NCBI RefSeq assembly: GCF_017654505.1
Contig: NC_054548.1
Coordinates: forward strand, 34,299,774 to 34,363,773
DNA length: 64,000 bases
Direction: 5' to 3'
Origin: Polyodon spathula
Lineage: Eukaryota > Chordata > Actinopteri > Acipenseriformes > Polyodontidae
Both the position numbers and the translations under genes were made by a program. The notes beneath the pieces are model-generated. The model was given only the letters and a program-made list of their open reading frames with translations. It did no database searches and was not told the DNA's origin. Below are positions 1 through 32,769 of the stretch, piece after piece (within the stretch, counting starts at the first letter, position 1; every line of letters begins with the position of its first letter).

Positions 1-707
1 ACAATTTTTAAGTAACTTTCTTCATATTTCTGAACTTCTTGTTTTTTACTTAATGATGCACCTGCACAATCGCTATCTTTTTTCATGCACCACAAACCAA
101 TCCATTTTATGTACTGGAAAGATGTACAATGCGATGGGAACAGATCTCAGGTCGCCCAGTCTCCATCGCATGGTCCGCCAACTTTTGTTCTGGGCACATG
201 AGAACCTCCTCCCACTGCGGGCAGTACATCTAACCGGCATGACAAACTGGGTGGCGACCTCCTCTCAAGGAGAGTTCCCAGCACTTCAGAGTGGCTGCTT
301 CACCCCGAGGTTGGGAGAGGTTCAGGAGAGCAAAGATAGATGTCTTTGCCTCCCAGGGAAACCTTATGGCATTCCTACCCTTCAAGCCTGCAGCTCTGGG
401 TCTGGCCCCTGAACGGCTGCATTTGAGCCATCTGGGTCTGCCAAAAGGATTATTGAAAACCTACAAAATGCAAGATCAGAGTCCACATATTCTCAGTACG
501 GGTACAAGCGGGGTGTTTTTCCGATGTGGTGTCGGCCTCGTGTGTTTCACCCCAGAACTTGTCCCATGGCAGTTATACTGCAAATTTTGCGGGACCTGTT
601 TGACGAGGGGATTTCCCCCTCTAAATTAAAGGTCTATCTGGCAGCTATTTCAGCTTGCCATGTCAAAATTTACTCGGTATCCCCAGGAGGTCACTTCCTG
701 GCAGGGC
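1..707 (+). pseudogene. DIRS retrotransposon fragment (RNase H end and recombinase N-terminus)
   Basis: Decayed coding sequence read across several frames. Around 160-360 the translation (WAHENLLPLRAVHL, then a serine/leucine-rich stretch and a 'DVFASQGN'-like motif) matches the RNase H and following region of vertebrate DIRS elements. Around 560-705 the reading 'LQILRDLFDEG' followed by 'LKVYLAAISACHVKI' matches the N-terminal, SAM-like part of the DIRS tyrosine recombinase. The gag and RT would lie left of the window. Frameshifts and stops show it is dead. The rest of the recombinase reappears at about 4281, so a Gypsy-type insertion lies between. The family assignment is from memory of DIRS proteins. 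Confidence 0.7.
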
Positions 708-1029
708 TGGGGTCTGGTGGGAGCTCGGATGGTATCAAACACCACTCAAAGGGAGTCGGTACGCAGTTTGACCAGGAGGGCGAGGTTACTGGGACATCAA
801 GGGCAGAGGTTACTCCGGCCCCTCTCAATATACTGGACATGTGGGACTGAAGTGCTGACCTAGTGTGGGACCAAACAAAATGACCCCATACTCTTGGGGA
901 CAGATCCTGTCTATTGAAGGTAAGAATGTTAAAGCCACTGGGGCACTAATATATCCACACTTCATTATCAAGGGGCATGTATAGGACAGCCTGTAACACA
1001 ATTGATGGTTCCCCAGTCTTATCAGCCCA

Positions 1030-2031
1030 AGGTCATGAGAATGACTCATAACATCCCTTTTGCTGGGCACCTGGGAGCTGATAAAACTAGGGAACGTATA
1101 TTGGCCCGATTTTATTGGGTAAGACTTTATAAGGAAGTGTGGATATATGTAGCCACATGCCCAGACTGCCAGTGAGCAGCGCCGGGTCGAGTGTGCCCCG
1201 ACCATTTGGTTCCTGCCAATAATTTCCACTCCCTTAGAGCGCACAGCAATGGACATTGTAGGCCCTTTGCTACCTTCTGTCTCCGGTATATGCATATATT
1301 AGTAGTGGTAGATTATGCAACACAGTACCAGGCAGTTCCATTGAGGTCTACAAGTGCAACTGCAATAGCCAAGGAATTTAGTGCAGATTATGTCGAGATT
1401 AGGGATCCTCAAAGAGATATTGACTGATCATAGAACTAACTTCTTATCTCAAATGTTACAGCAAGTGTACAAAATATAAAAAATACATCCACAGATGGAC
1501 GGTTTGGTGGAACGTTTTAATCAGACCCTAAAGCAGATGCTGAGACGATTTGTGAACCAAGAGCAAAAACATTGGGAAACGCTTCTTCCCTACCTCCTTT
1601 TTGCAGTGAGAGAGGTGCTGCAGAGCTCAACAGGGTTCTCCCCCTTCAAGCTCTTGTACGGCTGACAGCCCCGGAATCCTCGATCTGTTGAGAGAGGGGT
1701 AGGATGAGCACAAAGCCTTGTCAAACAATGTAGTGCAGCATGTGCTCCTACTCCGAGATCACCTGGATTTGGTCAGTCGTTTGGCTCACGACAGTCTAAA
1801 ACTGGCTCTGCATCGGCAGTAGCAGCAGTACAATCAAAATGCACACATTCAGACCTGTCGACCAGGAGACAAAATATTGTTGCTTCTTCCCACATCACAT
1901 AATAACTGTATGCTTAATGGCAGGGGCCGTATGAGGTGATTCAGGCTATAAGGAAAGTGAATTACGAAATTTGGCAGCCTTATCGCTGCAATGAGCGTGA
2001 AATTGACCATGTTGATTTATTAAAGCCATAG
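1030..2031 (+). pseudogene. Gypsy-type integrase remnant
   Basis: At 1045-1175 the translation carries an HHCC zinc-finger pattern: 'GHLGADKTRERILARFYW' followed by 'CPDC'. The central core is broken by frameshifts. Pieces such as 'DGLVERFNQTLKQML' (near 1497) and 'TGFSPFKLLYG' (near 1630) are typical of the integrase core and its C-terminal side. Near 1925-2030 a GPYEV-type motif followed by 'VDLLKP' matches the GPY/F module that ends many Gypsy integrases. At least five stops or frame changes are visible, so no functional integrase is encoded. Confidence 0.7.
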
Positions 2032-2189
2032 CAGCCAAGGGGGGCCTTATTTATACTCTCAGGCAAGGTTAGAGGATGATTTTGGACCCTGTATAGAGGC
2101 CCCTAGCACTCTGAGCATTCTGATGGGTGAACAGGTCAGAAAAGAGATCTGTTTGATTTAATTGGAGAGTTCAGGGATGTTTTTTCTGA

Positions 2190-3482
2190 AGTGCCTGGCA
2201 GAACTAATCTTGTTGAGCATGCTATTATCACTCTCCCAGGTATCACAGATCAAGAGAGACCTTACTGGATCCTGTGAAGTCAACAAAGGGGTGTTAGCAA
2301 AGAGGTACAGGCAATGTTCAAACTTGGAGTGATTGAGCCTTCCAGGAGCGAGTGGTGCAGTCTAATTGTGACAGTTGCCAAAAAGGATGGCACGAACCAC
2401 TTCTGCGTTGATTTCCATAAGATAAGTGCTATTGCTAAGTTTGATGCCTACCCTATGCTTTGGGTCAACGAGCTTCTCGACAGACTGGGAACGGCAAGGT
2501 TCATCTCAACTTTGAACCTGACAAAGGGATACTGGCAGATCCTCTTAACCTGCAGTTCACAGGAGAAAACTACTTTTTCTACCCCTGGTGGTCTGTTTCA
2601 TTTTATAACCATCTCGTTTGGGCTACATGGTACGCCCGCTGTCTTTCAGAGATTAATGGACCAGGTCTTACGCCCACATCGGGAGTATGCAGGAGCGTAT
2701 ATTGATAATGTGGTTATTTACAGCTCCACCTGGAGAGAGCATATGGCTAGCTCATGGCCGTCCTGCAGTCTCTGAGGGTAGCCTGGCTGACAGTCAACCT
2801 GGGTAAATGTGCATTTGTCAAATTAGAAACACAATATTTTGAATTGATTATGGGGCATGGGCAGATGAAACCTGTCTCCACCAAAATCCAGGCTTTGATG
2901 GACGTGGCAATCCTGAAAACTAAGTCCCAGGTGAGGTCTTTCTTGGGGTTGGCCAGTTATTACCGACGGTTTATCCCCAAGTGTGTCACAGTAGTTAACC
3001 CTTTAGTGAACCTCACTAAAAAGTGCACACCAAATTTGATTAAATGGATAGGAGAATGTCAGGGGGCATTTGATACAATTAAGCAGAGACTCTGCCATGC
3101 GCCACCTATCACACCAGATTTTGACAAGGAATTCATCCCCCACACCAACGCTTTGGATGTTGATCTGAGGGTGGTCGTGTCCTAGCAGGTCAATGGAGTA
3201 GAACACCCAATCCTCTACATAAGTAAAGAGATTCTCCCCCTGGAGTGTAATTACTCTGTCATTGAGAAGGAATGTCTGGCCATTAAATGGGTCAGTCAGA
3301 CCTTACACTATTACCTCTTGGGACATTCATTCAATCTGGTCACTGACCACACCCCACTCAAGTGGTTAAGCACAATGAAGGATAGCAACGACCGGATAAC
3401 TCCGTGGTATCTAGCGCTGCAACATTTCATGACACACCATGCAGGGAAAGATGCGGATTACTTTTCCTGGGAGGGGGTGTAA
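2190..3482 (+). pseudogene. Gypsy-type reverse transcriptase and RNase H remnant
   Basis: RT blocks are readable: 'VIEPSRSEW' (2329), 'AKKDGTNHFCVDF' (2380), 'TLNLTKGYW' (2509), 'FGLHGTPAVFQRLMD' (2617) and 'YIDNVVIYS' (2699). The first catalytic aspartate is usually in 'LDLTKGYWQ' and is Asn here; the usual 'LDDVVIYS' box reads IDN, so both catalytic sites are altered. The reading frame shifts near 2760. The connection domain ('FLGLASYYRRFIPK', 2941) and RNase H pieces ('VTDHTPLKWL', about 3340) follow, interrupted by a stop at 3183. It ends with 'GKDADYFSWEGV' and a stop. Confidence 0.8.
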
Positions 3483-3536
3483 TGGGGAAAGTAGATTCAG
3501 CCAAGTGTTCTTTGGCTCCACTCTGAGTGGTGGGAT

Positions 3537-4257
3537 ATGTGACAGAGAGCGAATGAATCTGAGTCAACAATCTTCATCCTGACCTGTGAGGGCACGGTAT
3601 AACAGGAACAGTGTGCCCCGGACTGGATGGTTTGATAGTTCATTCCAGGGTCAGCCGGAAGTTGTCCGTCTAGAAAGGGGCTAAAGCCACAATACTAGAA
3701 GTCAGCGCCTTACTGCGGTAGGTGATGTGTCAGTTATGGATTAGAGGAGGCGTGATTGCACTCACTACCAAAGGGGACATGACTGAAAGTATATTGGGAG
3801 ATGTGGCCGAGAGGTCTGTTCCTTGTGCTATGGTTACGCAAAGACCTACGAGGAAAAAACTTTGTACTAATTGTGAGTGTTGTGTTTGTTTTGTCCTGTC
3901 TGGCAACTGTTGCATTTGTCATTATTAGGCTAACTTAGCCGGGAACTGTTGCTAAGGGGCCAGTTTCCAAATCCGGACATCACATCACTACTGTGCACAT
4001 TACCTGTATTTCACCACCTACACTAAGACTTGTGACTGTGTTGTGTTATATATCGTGTCGTATTATTTCGGGACTGAACCCATTGTTTTGCACATATGAT
4101 ACACATTGTTGTGTAGAGCCCGTGTTTATTATTTAAGTGTTGCCAGCGCGCAACCCAGCCAAATAAAGAGCTGTTTTATTGTGAACTGTCTTGTGTCTGT
4201 TTATCCTGAGCACCGCATCACCACTGCACCTACGCACTGCAAACCACTTTGCCACAC
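3537..4257 (+). repeat. possible 3' LTR of the Gypsy-type element
   Basis: Non-coding sequence directly after the RNase H stop, starting with TGTGACAG and ending near CCACACA. It contains an AATAAA signal at 4161-4166, followed by a GT-rich stretch, as an R/U5 region would. The matching left copy was not found, so LTR status rests on position and composition alone and the ends are guesses. Confidence 0.35.
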
Positions 4258-4280
4258 AGCTCCACACACCCTGCCTAGTG

Positions 4281-4640
4281 CAGGCCATGGCATATTACGT
4301 TGACAGGACGAAAGGTTTTGCCTGCTATGAGCAAAGTCCCATGCTCAATCCCTGTCTAACCAGAGGCTGACCAAATGGATAGCAGATAGTAAGGATTGCC
4401 TGTGAGCGAGCCAACTTGCTCCCTTCAGGAAAGCTCATTGCCCATTACACCAGGAGCAACTTTGTGGGCTTTATTCCAGGGTGCATCTATCAAAGACATG
4501 CAATGCAGCGGTGCGGGCTACTCCCGATACCTTCGCTAGGTTCTACAGATTGAATGTCATAGACCCTTAAACCCTGGCTTTGAAACTAGTGTTAAGGGTG
4601 GCTTTCGAGTCATCCTTTACAACACAGGAATAGACGCGAG
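4281..4640 (+). pseudogene. DIRS tyrosine recombinase, C-terminal part
   Basis: Read across frames this gives a 'YVDRTKGF' segment, a broken 'H-x-T-R-S' (HxxR box) near 4450, and near 4500-4570 'AAVRATPDTFARFYRLNVIDP', where the Tyr of FYRL is the nucleophile position of DIRS recombinases. The Tyr codon is intact (4542 region), although frameshifts and stops elsewhere kill the gene. It continues the N-terminal half at 560-705; about 130 residues that should lie between are missing or replaced by the Gypsy-type insertion. Same orientation as the first fragment. Confidence 0.7.
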
Positions 4641-4765
4641 TTTTTAGCCCTAGCTACTTGTTACTGGGATTGCTAATGGTAACGCACAAGGCAGCCTCTC
4701 GGTTTAGCCTTGTAGCATTCCAGTTGTTCTGCAATAATGCCCTTGCGACGGCTTGGGTATACTCA

Positions 4766-5083
4766 CCCATTAGGTAATGGTTACATTTCTTACTTGAAAG
4801 GAAAATTATAATATCCCTGGTTTCCTGAAATAGAAATGTAACCATTAACCTTCAAGGTTGCCGTGTCCATGATTGCAGCAGGCTTGAAGGAAAAATGATG
4901 CAGAGATCTGTGAGCACAGTCCTTTTATACCCTCAGGGATGGGCATGACTGCGTCACAGGCCCGGACAAGCAGCTTTGGTATATAATATTCAAGTTCTGG
5001 GGTATTGGAGAGGTAAAGACTCATTAGGTAATGGTTCCATTTCTATTTCAGGGAAATAGGGTTATGACAATAACCTAACATTC
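4766..5083 (+). repeat. DIRS 3' terminal inverted-repeat region
   Basis: Contains the motif GGTAATGGTTACATTTC (4773) and its inverse GAAATGTAACCATTAACC (4832), then a second copy at 5029-5080 ending in ATAACCTAAC. The reverse complement of that end, GTTAGGTTATTGTCATAACCC, matches the terminus of the minus-strand DIRS element at 46704 and a stray copy at 13363. This marks the probable right end of the first DIRS element, at about 5080. Confidence 0.6.
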
Positions 5084-5195
5084 ACTAATGTTACCTGATG
5101 AAAAAAAAAAAAATCCAACAACAAAAAAAAAAAAGCGTTTGATGCTTTTCTATAACTCTTTTCTGCAGTCCGACTTCATAACATTGAGTCAATTC

Positions 5196-5345
5196 AGAAC
5201 AGGGGTGGCCAAAATTGGCCCTTCCAGTCCTGGTCTTTGTTCCAACCCTTTTCTAAATTGTTTGATTGAACCAATTAACCTCCACCTAGACCCTAAAAGT
5301 AGTTAATTATCCAATTTTACCTGCTAAACCTGGAGTGGGCACCTG
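5196..5345 (+). mobile_element. hAT-like MITE fragment
   Basis: Starts with CAGGGGTGGCCAAAATTGG, a start typical of small non-autonomous hAT-type elements in fish, and continues with 'TTCCAGTCCTGGTCTTTGTTCC'-like sequence. It ends in 'CCTGGAGTGGGC'. A clear opposite terminal repeat or 8-bp target duplication was not found, so this may be one end only. Confidence 0.4.
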
Positions 5346-5466
5346 TTGCAGATTTACAGTTCTACATGACTTTTACAAATGTGTATCAAATTAAGCTCGA
5401 GGGATGTTACATTCAAAGGAAGTCTTATCTACATCATACTGTATTTTTTCAGTTGTAAAGAAACAA

Positions 5467-5549
5467 AATAGCTGTTTTATTTATAGAAGCACAAAAAGGT
5501 TAGCTTTTTTTAAATAGCTGTTTTATTTACAGAAGCACAAAAAGGTTAG
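5467..5549. repeat. two-copy tandem duplication (46-bp period)
   Basis: AAATAGCTGTTTTATTTA followed by (T/C)AGAAGCACAAAAAGGTTAG occurs twice, at 5467 and 5513, separated by a short T-rich spacer. The copies differ at a single base, so the duplication is recent. Confidence 0.75.
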
Positions 5550-6870
5550 GTCTGAGTGATATCACTCCATTACACATTAAATTGATTGAGACCAAGGTAA
5601 CAGTAACACAGGAAACCATTTCAAATGAATTTCATATACATGTTATCATATGACATTTGAGATGGTCCAGGAGAATACACTGTGCACACATTTACATATC
5701 ACTTAATATCTATTTATGAATTGATTAATTATGTGCACAATTTTATGATTGATTCATTATTTCCCTGATATTAATTCCTTCTCGTTGAACAGATATCAGC
5801 TTTGTACCACAGTGACCTCTACTGGCAGCCAGACAGTGAGCCATGCTGTGAAAGAAAAAAACAGCCATGAATCTGACTTACAGTATTCAACCCAGCACAC
5901 ACTGTACATTCACGTTTTCAGAAACAAGGAAACTCTGAGAAATATGTTTCAATAAACATTTTGTCTTTGGCAATCAGGTGAGATTTGAGTTTCTCTGGTT
6001 TAGACAGCTTTAATTTTATTAATATGAATGCAGACAGACCTATAATCCGTCATCACATCAGCACCATTCATGCTTTCAGTATTCTTGCTGTGCACTGTGA
6101 ATGACCTCTTGTTTCTTGAAAGTGCTTCCTGATCAGATGTGAATAAACAGGTTTGTGGAGCTTAACACTGTTTTTCCTTAGGGGGCTAACAAAAACCAGC
6201 TTGACAATTATTTGTATTCACTTTAAATTATCTGTATACATTTCATTCTATTTTTATATATAGTACATGGCTCTAACTGCTGACTGTGGATTGTAATTGT
6301 TTTTTTTTATTTCACAGAAACAAATGACATCATCTTAAAAAACAAGGTGATTCTCAAATGTAGTTCTGTATGCTGTATGCTCCAGGTTTAAGTTTCAAAC
6401 AAGACCTAAATATTTGACATGTTAGTAATCAATAATCATAAAACAATTCACATCCTCTCATACCATTTTGTGGTAAATATTGCAGTCTTATTCGGACCAG
6501 GTTGAAACAAAAAACAAGGTAACCATGGGTACTGTATCTTTTATAGAATCGGGAAGGCCTGACACAGGGGTTTTGTCCCTAGGGTGGGGTCGTGTTTGAA
6601 GTGAGTGTGTAGTTTGGTTCAGACTGGCCAGGACAAGAGGGCAGCAAGTAAATAGTGTGGGTGCAATCTCAATGGAGACTGGAGAAACCCATAGATGAGG
6701 GAATCTGTGACAAGGGAATGAACCACTAAAAGCTGAAAAAAAAATCCCCATCCATTAAAATCTAACACATATAAGAGTTACACTGGTATCTGTGAATGCT
6801 GAGGGTCAACACACTTTAGTTGATTGCAGCTTCTACTCAACATCAATGGTGTAGAAAACAGTAAAGCACG
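5550..6870. other. intergenic stretch, nothing recognised
   Basis: AT-rich sequence without a convincing open reading frame, splice-flanked exon, RNA gene or known repeat. The minus-strand ORF at 6488-6751 has no recognisable domain and is probably chance. Confidence 0.5.
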
Positions 6871-7065
6871 TTTATAGATTCCTAAAGTACTATAATGCAG
6901 TAAAGCACACTTATACATTTCTAAAATACTATAATACAGTGAAGCACATTTATACATTTCTAAAGTACTATAATGCAGTAAAGCACACTTATACATTTCT
7001 AAAATACTATAATACAGTGAAGCACATTTATACATTTCTAAAGTACTATAATGCAGTAAAGCACA
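6871..7065. repeat. 39-bp tandem repeat, five copies, alternating A/B types
   Basis: Five head-to-tail units of 39 bp at 6871, 6910, 6949, 6988 and 7027, of the form TTATACATTTCTAAARTACT followed by ATAATRCAGTRAAGCACA. Units 1, 3 and 5 share AAAGTACT and TGCAGTA. Units 2 and 4 share AAAATACT and TACAGTG. The array therefore grew by duplication of a 78-bp dimer. As 39 is divisible by three, a reading frame stays open through it, which is incidental. Confidence 0.9.
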
Positions 7066-7547
7066 TTTATAGCATATTATTCTAGTGCAACACAGTTAAA
7101 GGCTATTTTTACCAAATCACTTTTCTAGTCAGAAGTGGCATATTATAGGGACTCTGGTAACAGGCAGTAAAATATACAGCTCTATATGTTAGTTTGTTTT
7201 TTTTAAATGAATACAGCTGATCAATTAGCACAGTACACAAGATCTTTGTGTAAATATACTGTACAGCCAAATATAAGGGCTGATTATCATACTAAACATA
7301 AGACATGTGGTTTCATTTTGACTGCCCCTAAAAATAAATGTACTGGTTGTACAGGTGCACAAAGAAATGTTGCAGTTAACACTGGGCTATATTTGTCAAA
7401 TGTATGCACATTCTTATCTAAATATGTTTGTTTCTTAGCTATTTTCCAGTTGAATAAGAAGTATGGATTGCAGGGCTATAGGTACCATCATTTTTTGAGG
7501 ACCAACAGGGGAGCTAATTAAGTCCCAGAAGTGCCTGACAGACTTAG

Positions 7548-7805
7548 GCGATGATTTTTACCTAATTTTTTCTCCCCAATTTAGAATTGCCAACTGTGTA
7601 ATTATTAATCCCAGTTCACCACTGCAAACCCCTGGCGTCTCAGGAAATGGAGACTGAAACACGCGTCCTCTGAAACATGCTCCTGCCAAGCCATCATTTT
7701 TCGCACTGCTGATCCACAGCGAAGCCACCAGACCTATAGTGCCGGAAGACAACACAGATCAGCCCACAGGCACCCTATCAGCCACAGGGGTCACTGGTGC
7801 ACGGT
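7548..7805 (-). mobile_element. tRNA-type SINE body, 5'-truncated
   Basis: The reverse complement reads 'GTGACCCCTGTGGCTGATAG', then 'TATAGGTCTGGTGGCTTCGC', 'GGATCAGCAGTGCG' and ends 'TTGGCAATTCTAAATTGGGG' with an A-rich tail. The same order of blocks is found at 33490-33800 and 35500-35940 on the plus strand; the latter includes a Pol III B box. The tRNA-related head is missing here. Family name unknown to me; I associate this type with sturgeon-like fishes. Confidence 0.65.
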
Positions 7806-9675
7806 GAACCGTGGATTGCACTGTGCTTTACAATGCTTACTTATGATTTACTACACTTTGCTATGATTTTATAAGGGTAGCTACTGTACAGCAAACATAG
7901 CTGAATTAGCCAAATCATTCAGAGCCAAAATGAACAAGGTCACAGAATCCCACACATACATATACACACACGTTTGTGTGCACTGCCATATGAACGTTCT
8001 TCTGGCAGGTAAGATCACAACATGTTTTTAATCCTTTAAGTACTGTGTGACAACAGTAAAAAGCACCTCCACAAAATCAGCTCAAGTAAATAAATCTACT
8101 GTAACTATCAAGTTATGTGCATTGAGTGATAAAATATTTTGTTTCCTTGGGTCTCGTCTACTAGAGACATGCACTAAGAACCACAAAATATTAAACTATT
8201 AAATCAGTCAGTAGGTCTTATTTTTCAGATATACAGTACAGTTTTCTACTGTACTGCAGTACCACTATTCACTACATTGTAAAATAATTAATAAATAAAT
8301 AAAACTATTACCAGAAATGTAGTCAGTGAATTTGGGCATGTTTAAAAAAAAAAAAACAGCTTTGTGGTGTGGTTATTTGTTTGGGATTTTCTTTTTAAAA
8401 TTATTTTTTACATATAAATCTTCCCTTTGGAAATGTTTATAAAATAAAAAAGTTAAAACTTAATACATACATATTGCCCACCAGAAAACAGTTACAGATT
8501 CATAATAAAAGCTTTTAAAAATATGATCCATCTGACCTGGAGAAATGTTCGTTACATCAGGTTATTCAACAGAATATGGTTTGGAAATTTGCTGTATCAG
8601 AATAATGACGCTGTTTCAATCTTGTTCTGCATGAAAACATGTTGCCATGGTTGCAGTTTGTGTGAGGATGGCAACAGTTGCATACGTCACACATGATTTG
8701 CACTACAATAGGTTATCTATGAATCAGCATTACAGTCTTTGTTTTCACTGACAGAATAACACATTCACACTGGAGAAAGTTCAGTGTCATTCACTACCGA
8801 GATCGTTTTATCCGGGTAGATTTTGTAAAAGATCCTTCTAATTGAAAAAAAAAAGTTCTTACTGCTTGGATTGTTAAAAAGGGGGTTCATTCTAAGAAGG
8901 GTTCATTATAGTGAAGTTAGATAATATGATTACAAATGTACTTGTCTTAGTTTGTTTGATGTTTCTGTGTTTATAATATGTTGCTAGTGATTCTTTACTA
9001 TTAAGTTAAACTTATTATATGGCTTGTATTTGTACAATATCATGTATGCAGTGTGAATCGTTTTAATTCCCACTGAAATACAAATGTTACATTAGTAACT
9101 GTGAATAAACTTACAAAACACATTTACCATCCACTTACCTGTAAATAACTGTCTACCAAAATGTTGGCAGGGGCCCAGACCCTCACTTTGAAAAGTGAAC
9201 CCTGTCAGCCCTCTAATTCAGCCTTACAGCTGCAATAATATTTTATGAAACAAACCTACCAGACCGCTATTAACCACCAATTCAATCAGTTACAACAAAA
9301 CTACATTAGATACGTTATTCGTGCTCATAACAAACTGAACAATACAGCCAACATAAAATTAAAAAAAAAAACAGCTGCTCCACACAAGTTTAGCCCTTGT
9401 TATTTAACATTGGAGCTTCCTTTGGAAGGCCTCAGTGGATTAGTATAGAAAAATGAGATATTCTTAAGTGCTCTTCTAGTCAAACAAAAAGGAACAGGTT
9501 TTTGTAACAGCACTGGCCAAAAGCTGTATAGGCTGTAAGTCAATTAAGTTCAGGATCATATCCACTAAAGTATAGCAGCACTGAAAGAGCCATTGGCACA
9601 CAGAGGTTTGCAAACAATACAGCATTTGCCAACTGATTTCTCCCCATTGTTGTCAGTCAGGATTGGCTAGCAATA
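7806..9675. other. region downstream of slc7a2, no gene seen
   Basis: AT-rich, with short poly-A runs (8343, 9361) and no ORF with recognisable content. Part of it may be alternative 3' UTR of the minus-strand slc7a2 gene if a more distal polyadenylation site is used. No repeats recognised. Confidence 0.4.
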
Positions 9676-9681
9676 TTTATT
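9676..9681 (-). promoter_or_regulatory. candidate polyadenylation signal of slc7a2
   Basis: The reverse complement is AATAAA, about 90 bases after the slc7a2 stop codon. It is the first canonical signal downstream. Vertebrate CAT genes often have long 3' UTRs, so other sites may be used. Confidence 0.35.
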
Positions 9682-9767
9682 TTCCTGTGTTCCCGTTGTC
9701 TTCTTCAACGTCAAAATCAGCTAAAGCAGAGGCCGGCTTGGAGGTGTCCGAGACGTTGTCTCTATCT

Positions 9768-31285
<21,518 letters not shown>

Positions 31286-31509
31286 GTTGCCAATGTCAGA
31301 ATTCCCTTTATAAACCTTAATTGAAATGAAAAAAAAAAATCCATAAATGGGGTTTCTTTATATCTCTCTTCACCTGATTTTGAACTTGCTTTAAATTTAC
31401 CTGGGGAATACAAACTGCCCGCAATTGAACAGACTTCCTAATTTTATTCAAATAATGTAATGGCCAACCTACACTCTCTCTGTACTGTATATTGGGGGCC
31501 ACCTGTAAT

Positions 31510-32175
31510 GGAACCTTAGGGCTCTCCAAAACTTTTTCCTATTGAGGGTCCAAGACACTCAACTAAAAAAAAAAAACTGAACTGAAATTTTGAGGGCCCC
31601 AACAGAGACTTCATGTTATGGTACACATACCTTTTTTTAAAATTATTTATTCAAGTTTTGACACTAACGATTGAAAAAACACTAAAGCAACAATCAGAAG
31701 ACCAACCATTCTACTAAACCAGGCACCCCCCCATTGCTCTTAATATTAAAAAGAGACCAAATGCTCCAAACCTTATCAAGCATTTTAATTCAGAAATCAT
31801 AATTCATGTTTTGGCCTCACTTATATGTCTCTGCTAAGTTTCCCAAACTAACTAACTTGCTTATTAAATATTACAAACTATTGTATATATGCTCTGTTCA
31901 TCGTGCCAGAACACTAAGCTCTAGAAAACTGGGAAGTGAAGTCCTGCTTTCATTACAGTCCTTAAAACTGCATCAACATTAATATCAAACTTAACTAGAC
32001 ATGAGCTAATTTTTTTTTAACATATTTAATACGGCTAGTAGTAGTGAGATTTAAATGACTGCATTTCTTTCTTTTACTCTATAGCTACAGTCAGAAGTAC
32101 CACTAATTCTGCCAATAACTGAAAAGCAACCATTAGACCCTTAAAATTTAGCAGTATTGTATAGCTAAAAGGACA
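31510..32175 (-). repeat. old dispersed repeat, copy 1 (about 650 bp)
   Basis: Its reverse complement aligns by eye in several blocks with 40385-41030. Examples: 'AATACTGCTAAATTT-TAAGGG', 'AGTTAAGTTTGATATTAAT', 'GGACTGTAATGAAAGCAGGA', 'GTTCTGGCACGATGAA', and near the end 'TGTACCATAA' and 'CTTGGACCCTCAATAGG'. No coding sequence, no clear termini. A third copy at 33835-33945 shares only the last 110 bases. Could be an LTR, LINE 3' tail or a DNA element; family unknown. Confidence 0.6.
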
Positions 32176-32452
32176 GCAAAAAAATTCCATTAAACTTCTG
32201 AGCCATTTATTTGTTAGCAACCGCTAACATCTTTTAAACACAATTTTTATGCCTTGGAAGCAGTCAGAAAGAAAGCCTGAAATGGATTTCTCCAAAACAA
32301 GCAACTGACACAGGCACATGAAAGGGGCAAAACAGTATAAATTTATTATATAAATAATAAACAACTGCAAACTTGAGAGTCCCGACAAACCACGACTATG
32401 TAATTGACGCGGGTCCCCACATCTCCAAGATACAATTCAAAGTTTTGCATCA

Positions 32453-32769
32453 CATTCACCTCTCCTAGGTTGGCCAGAATGTACCCCGATTTGGATCCAA
32501 CTTGTGATAGGTGCAAGTAGGCTCCTGCCACGCGGCCCACATGTTTTGGTCCTGTCCTGACTTGTCCCCCTTCTAGACAATTGTCTCTGAGACTCTCCCA
32601 GACCCTACAGCTATCTATCTATCTCAGTTCTCTAATTGCATTATTTGGGGTAACACCTAGTGATATCCCTTTGACAAAGCTACAGTCTGACTCACTGGCC
32701 TTCTCTACCCTGCTGGCTAGACGTCTTTTTCTTATGTTAACGAACTTAAACTTCAATGTCTTCCTGTGA
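32453..32769 (+). pseudogene. L1-like LINE ORF2 C-terminal remnant
   Basis: The translation starts 'RLARMYPDLDPTCDRCK' with a zinc-finger-like C-x-x-C and a damaged H-x-F-x-x-C partner ('PTCFGPVLTC'), then 'LIALFGVTPSDIPLTKLQSD' and 'SLAFSTLLARRLFLML'. This order matches the C-terminal domain of fish L1/Tx1-group LINEs. One stop and a frame change near 32515-32580. 5'-truncated, as is usual for LINE insertions. Confidence 0.65.

Larger units (their letters stand above)
708..4270 (+). mobile_element. Gypsy-type LTR retrotransposon remnant, INT before RT
   Basis: A degraded element inserted in, or replacing part of, a DIRS recombinase. The domain order is integrase (about 1030-2030), reverse transcriptase (2190-2790), RNase H (3120-3480), then a non-coding 3' part that may be an LTR (about 3537-4257). 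Integrase upstream of RT is the reverse of the standard Gypsy order and is known from the Gmr1 group of fish elements. No gag, protease or left LTR could be found, so it is 5'-truncated or rearranged. Boundaries are approximate: the left edge is where DIRS similarity stops and the right edge is where DIRS similarity resumes. Confidence 0.65.

Noticed and set aside
6778..7035. ORF encoding a 13-residue repeat peptide (MYKCAxLxYSxLE)
   Set aside because: Follows from a 39-bp tandem repeat whose length is a multiple of three; no start context, homology or splice signals.
6871..7065. Regularly spaced repeats considered as a CRISPR array
   Set aside because: Units are contiguous without unique spacers and the genome is clearly eukaryotic.
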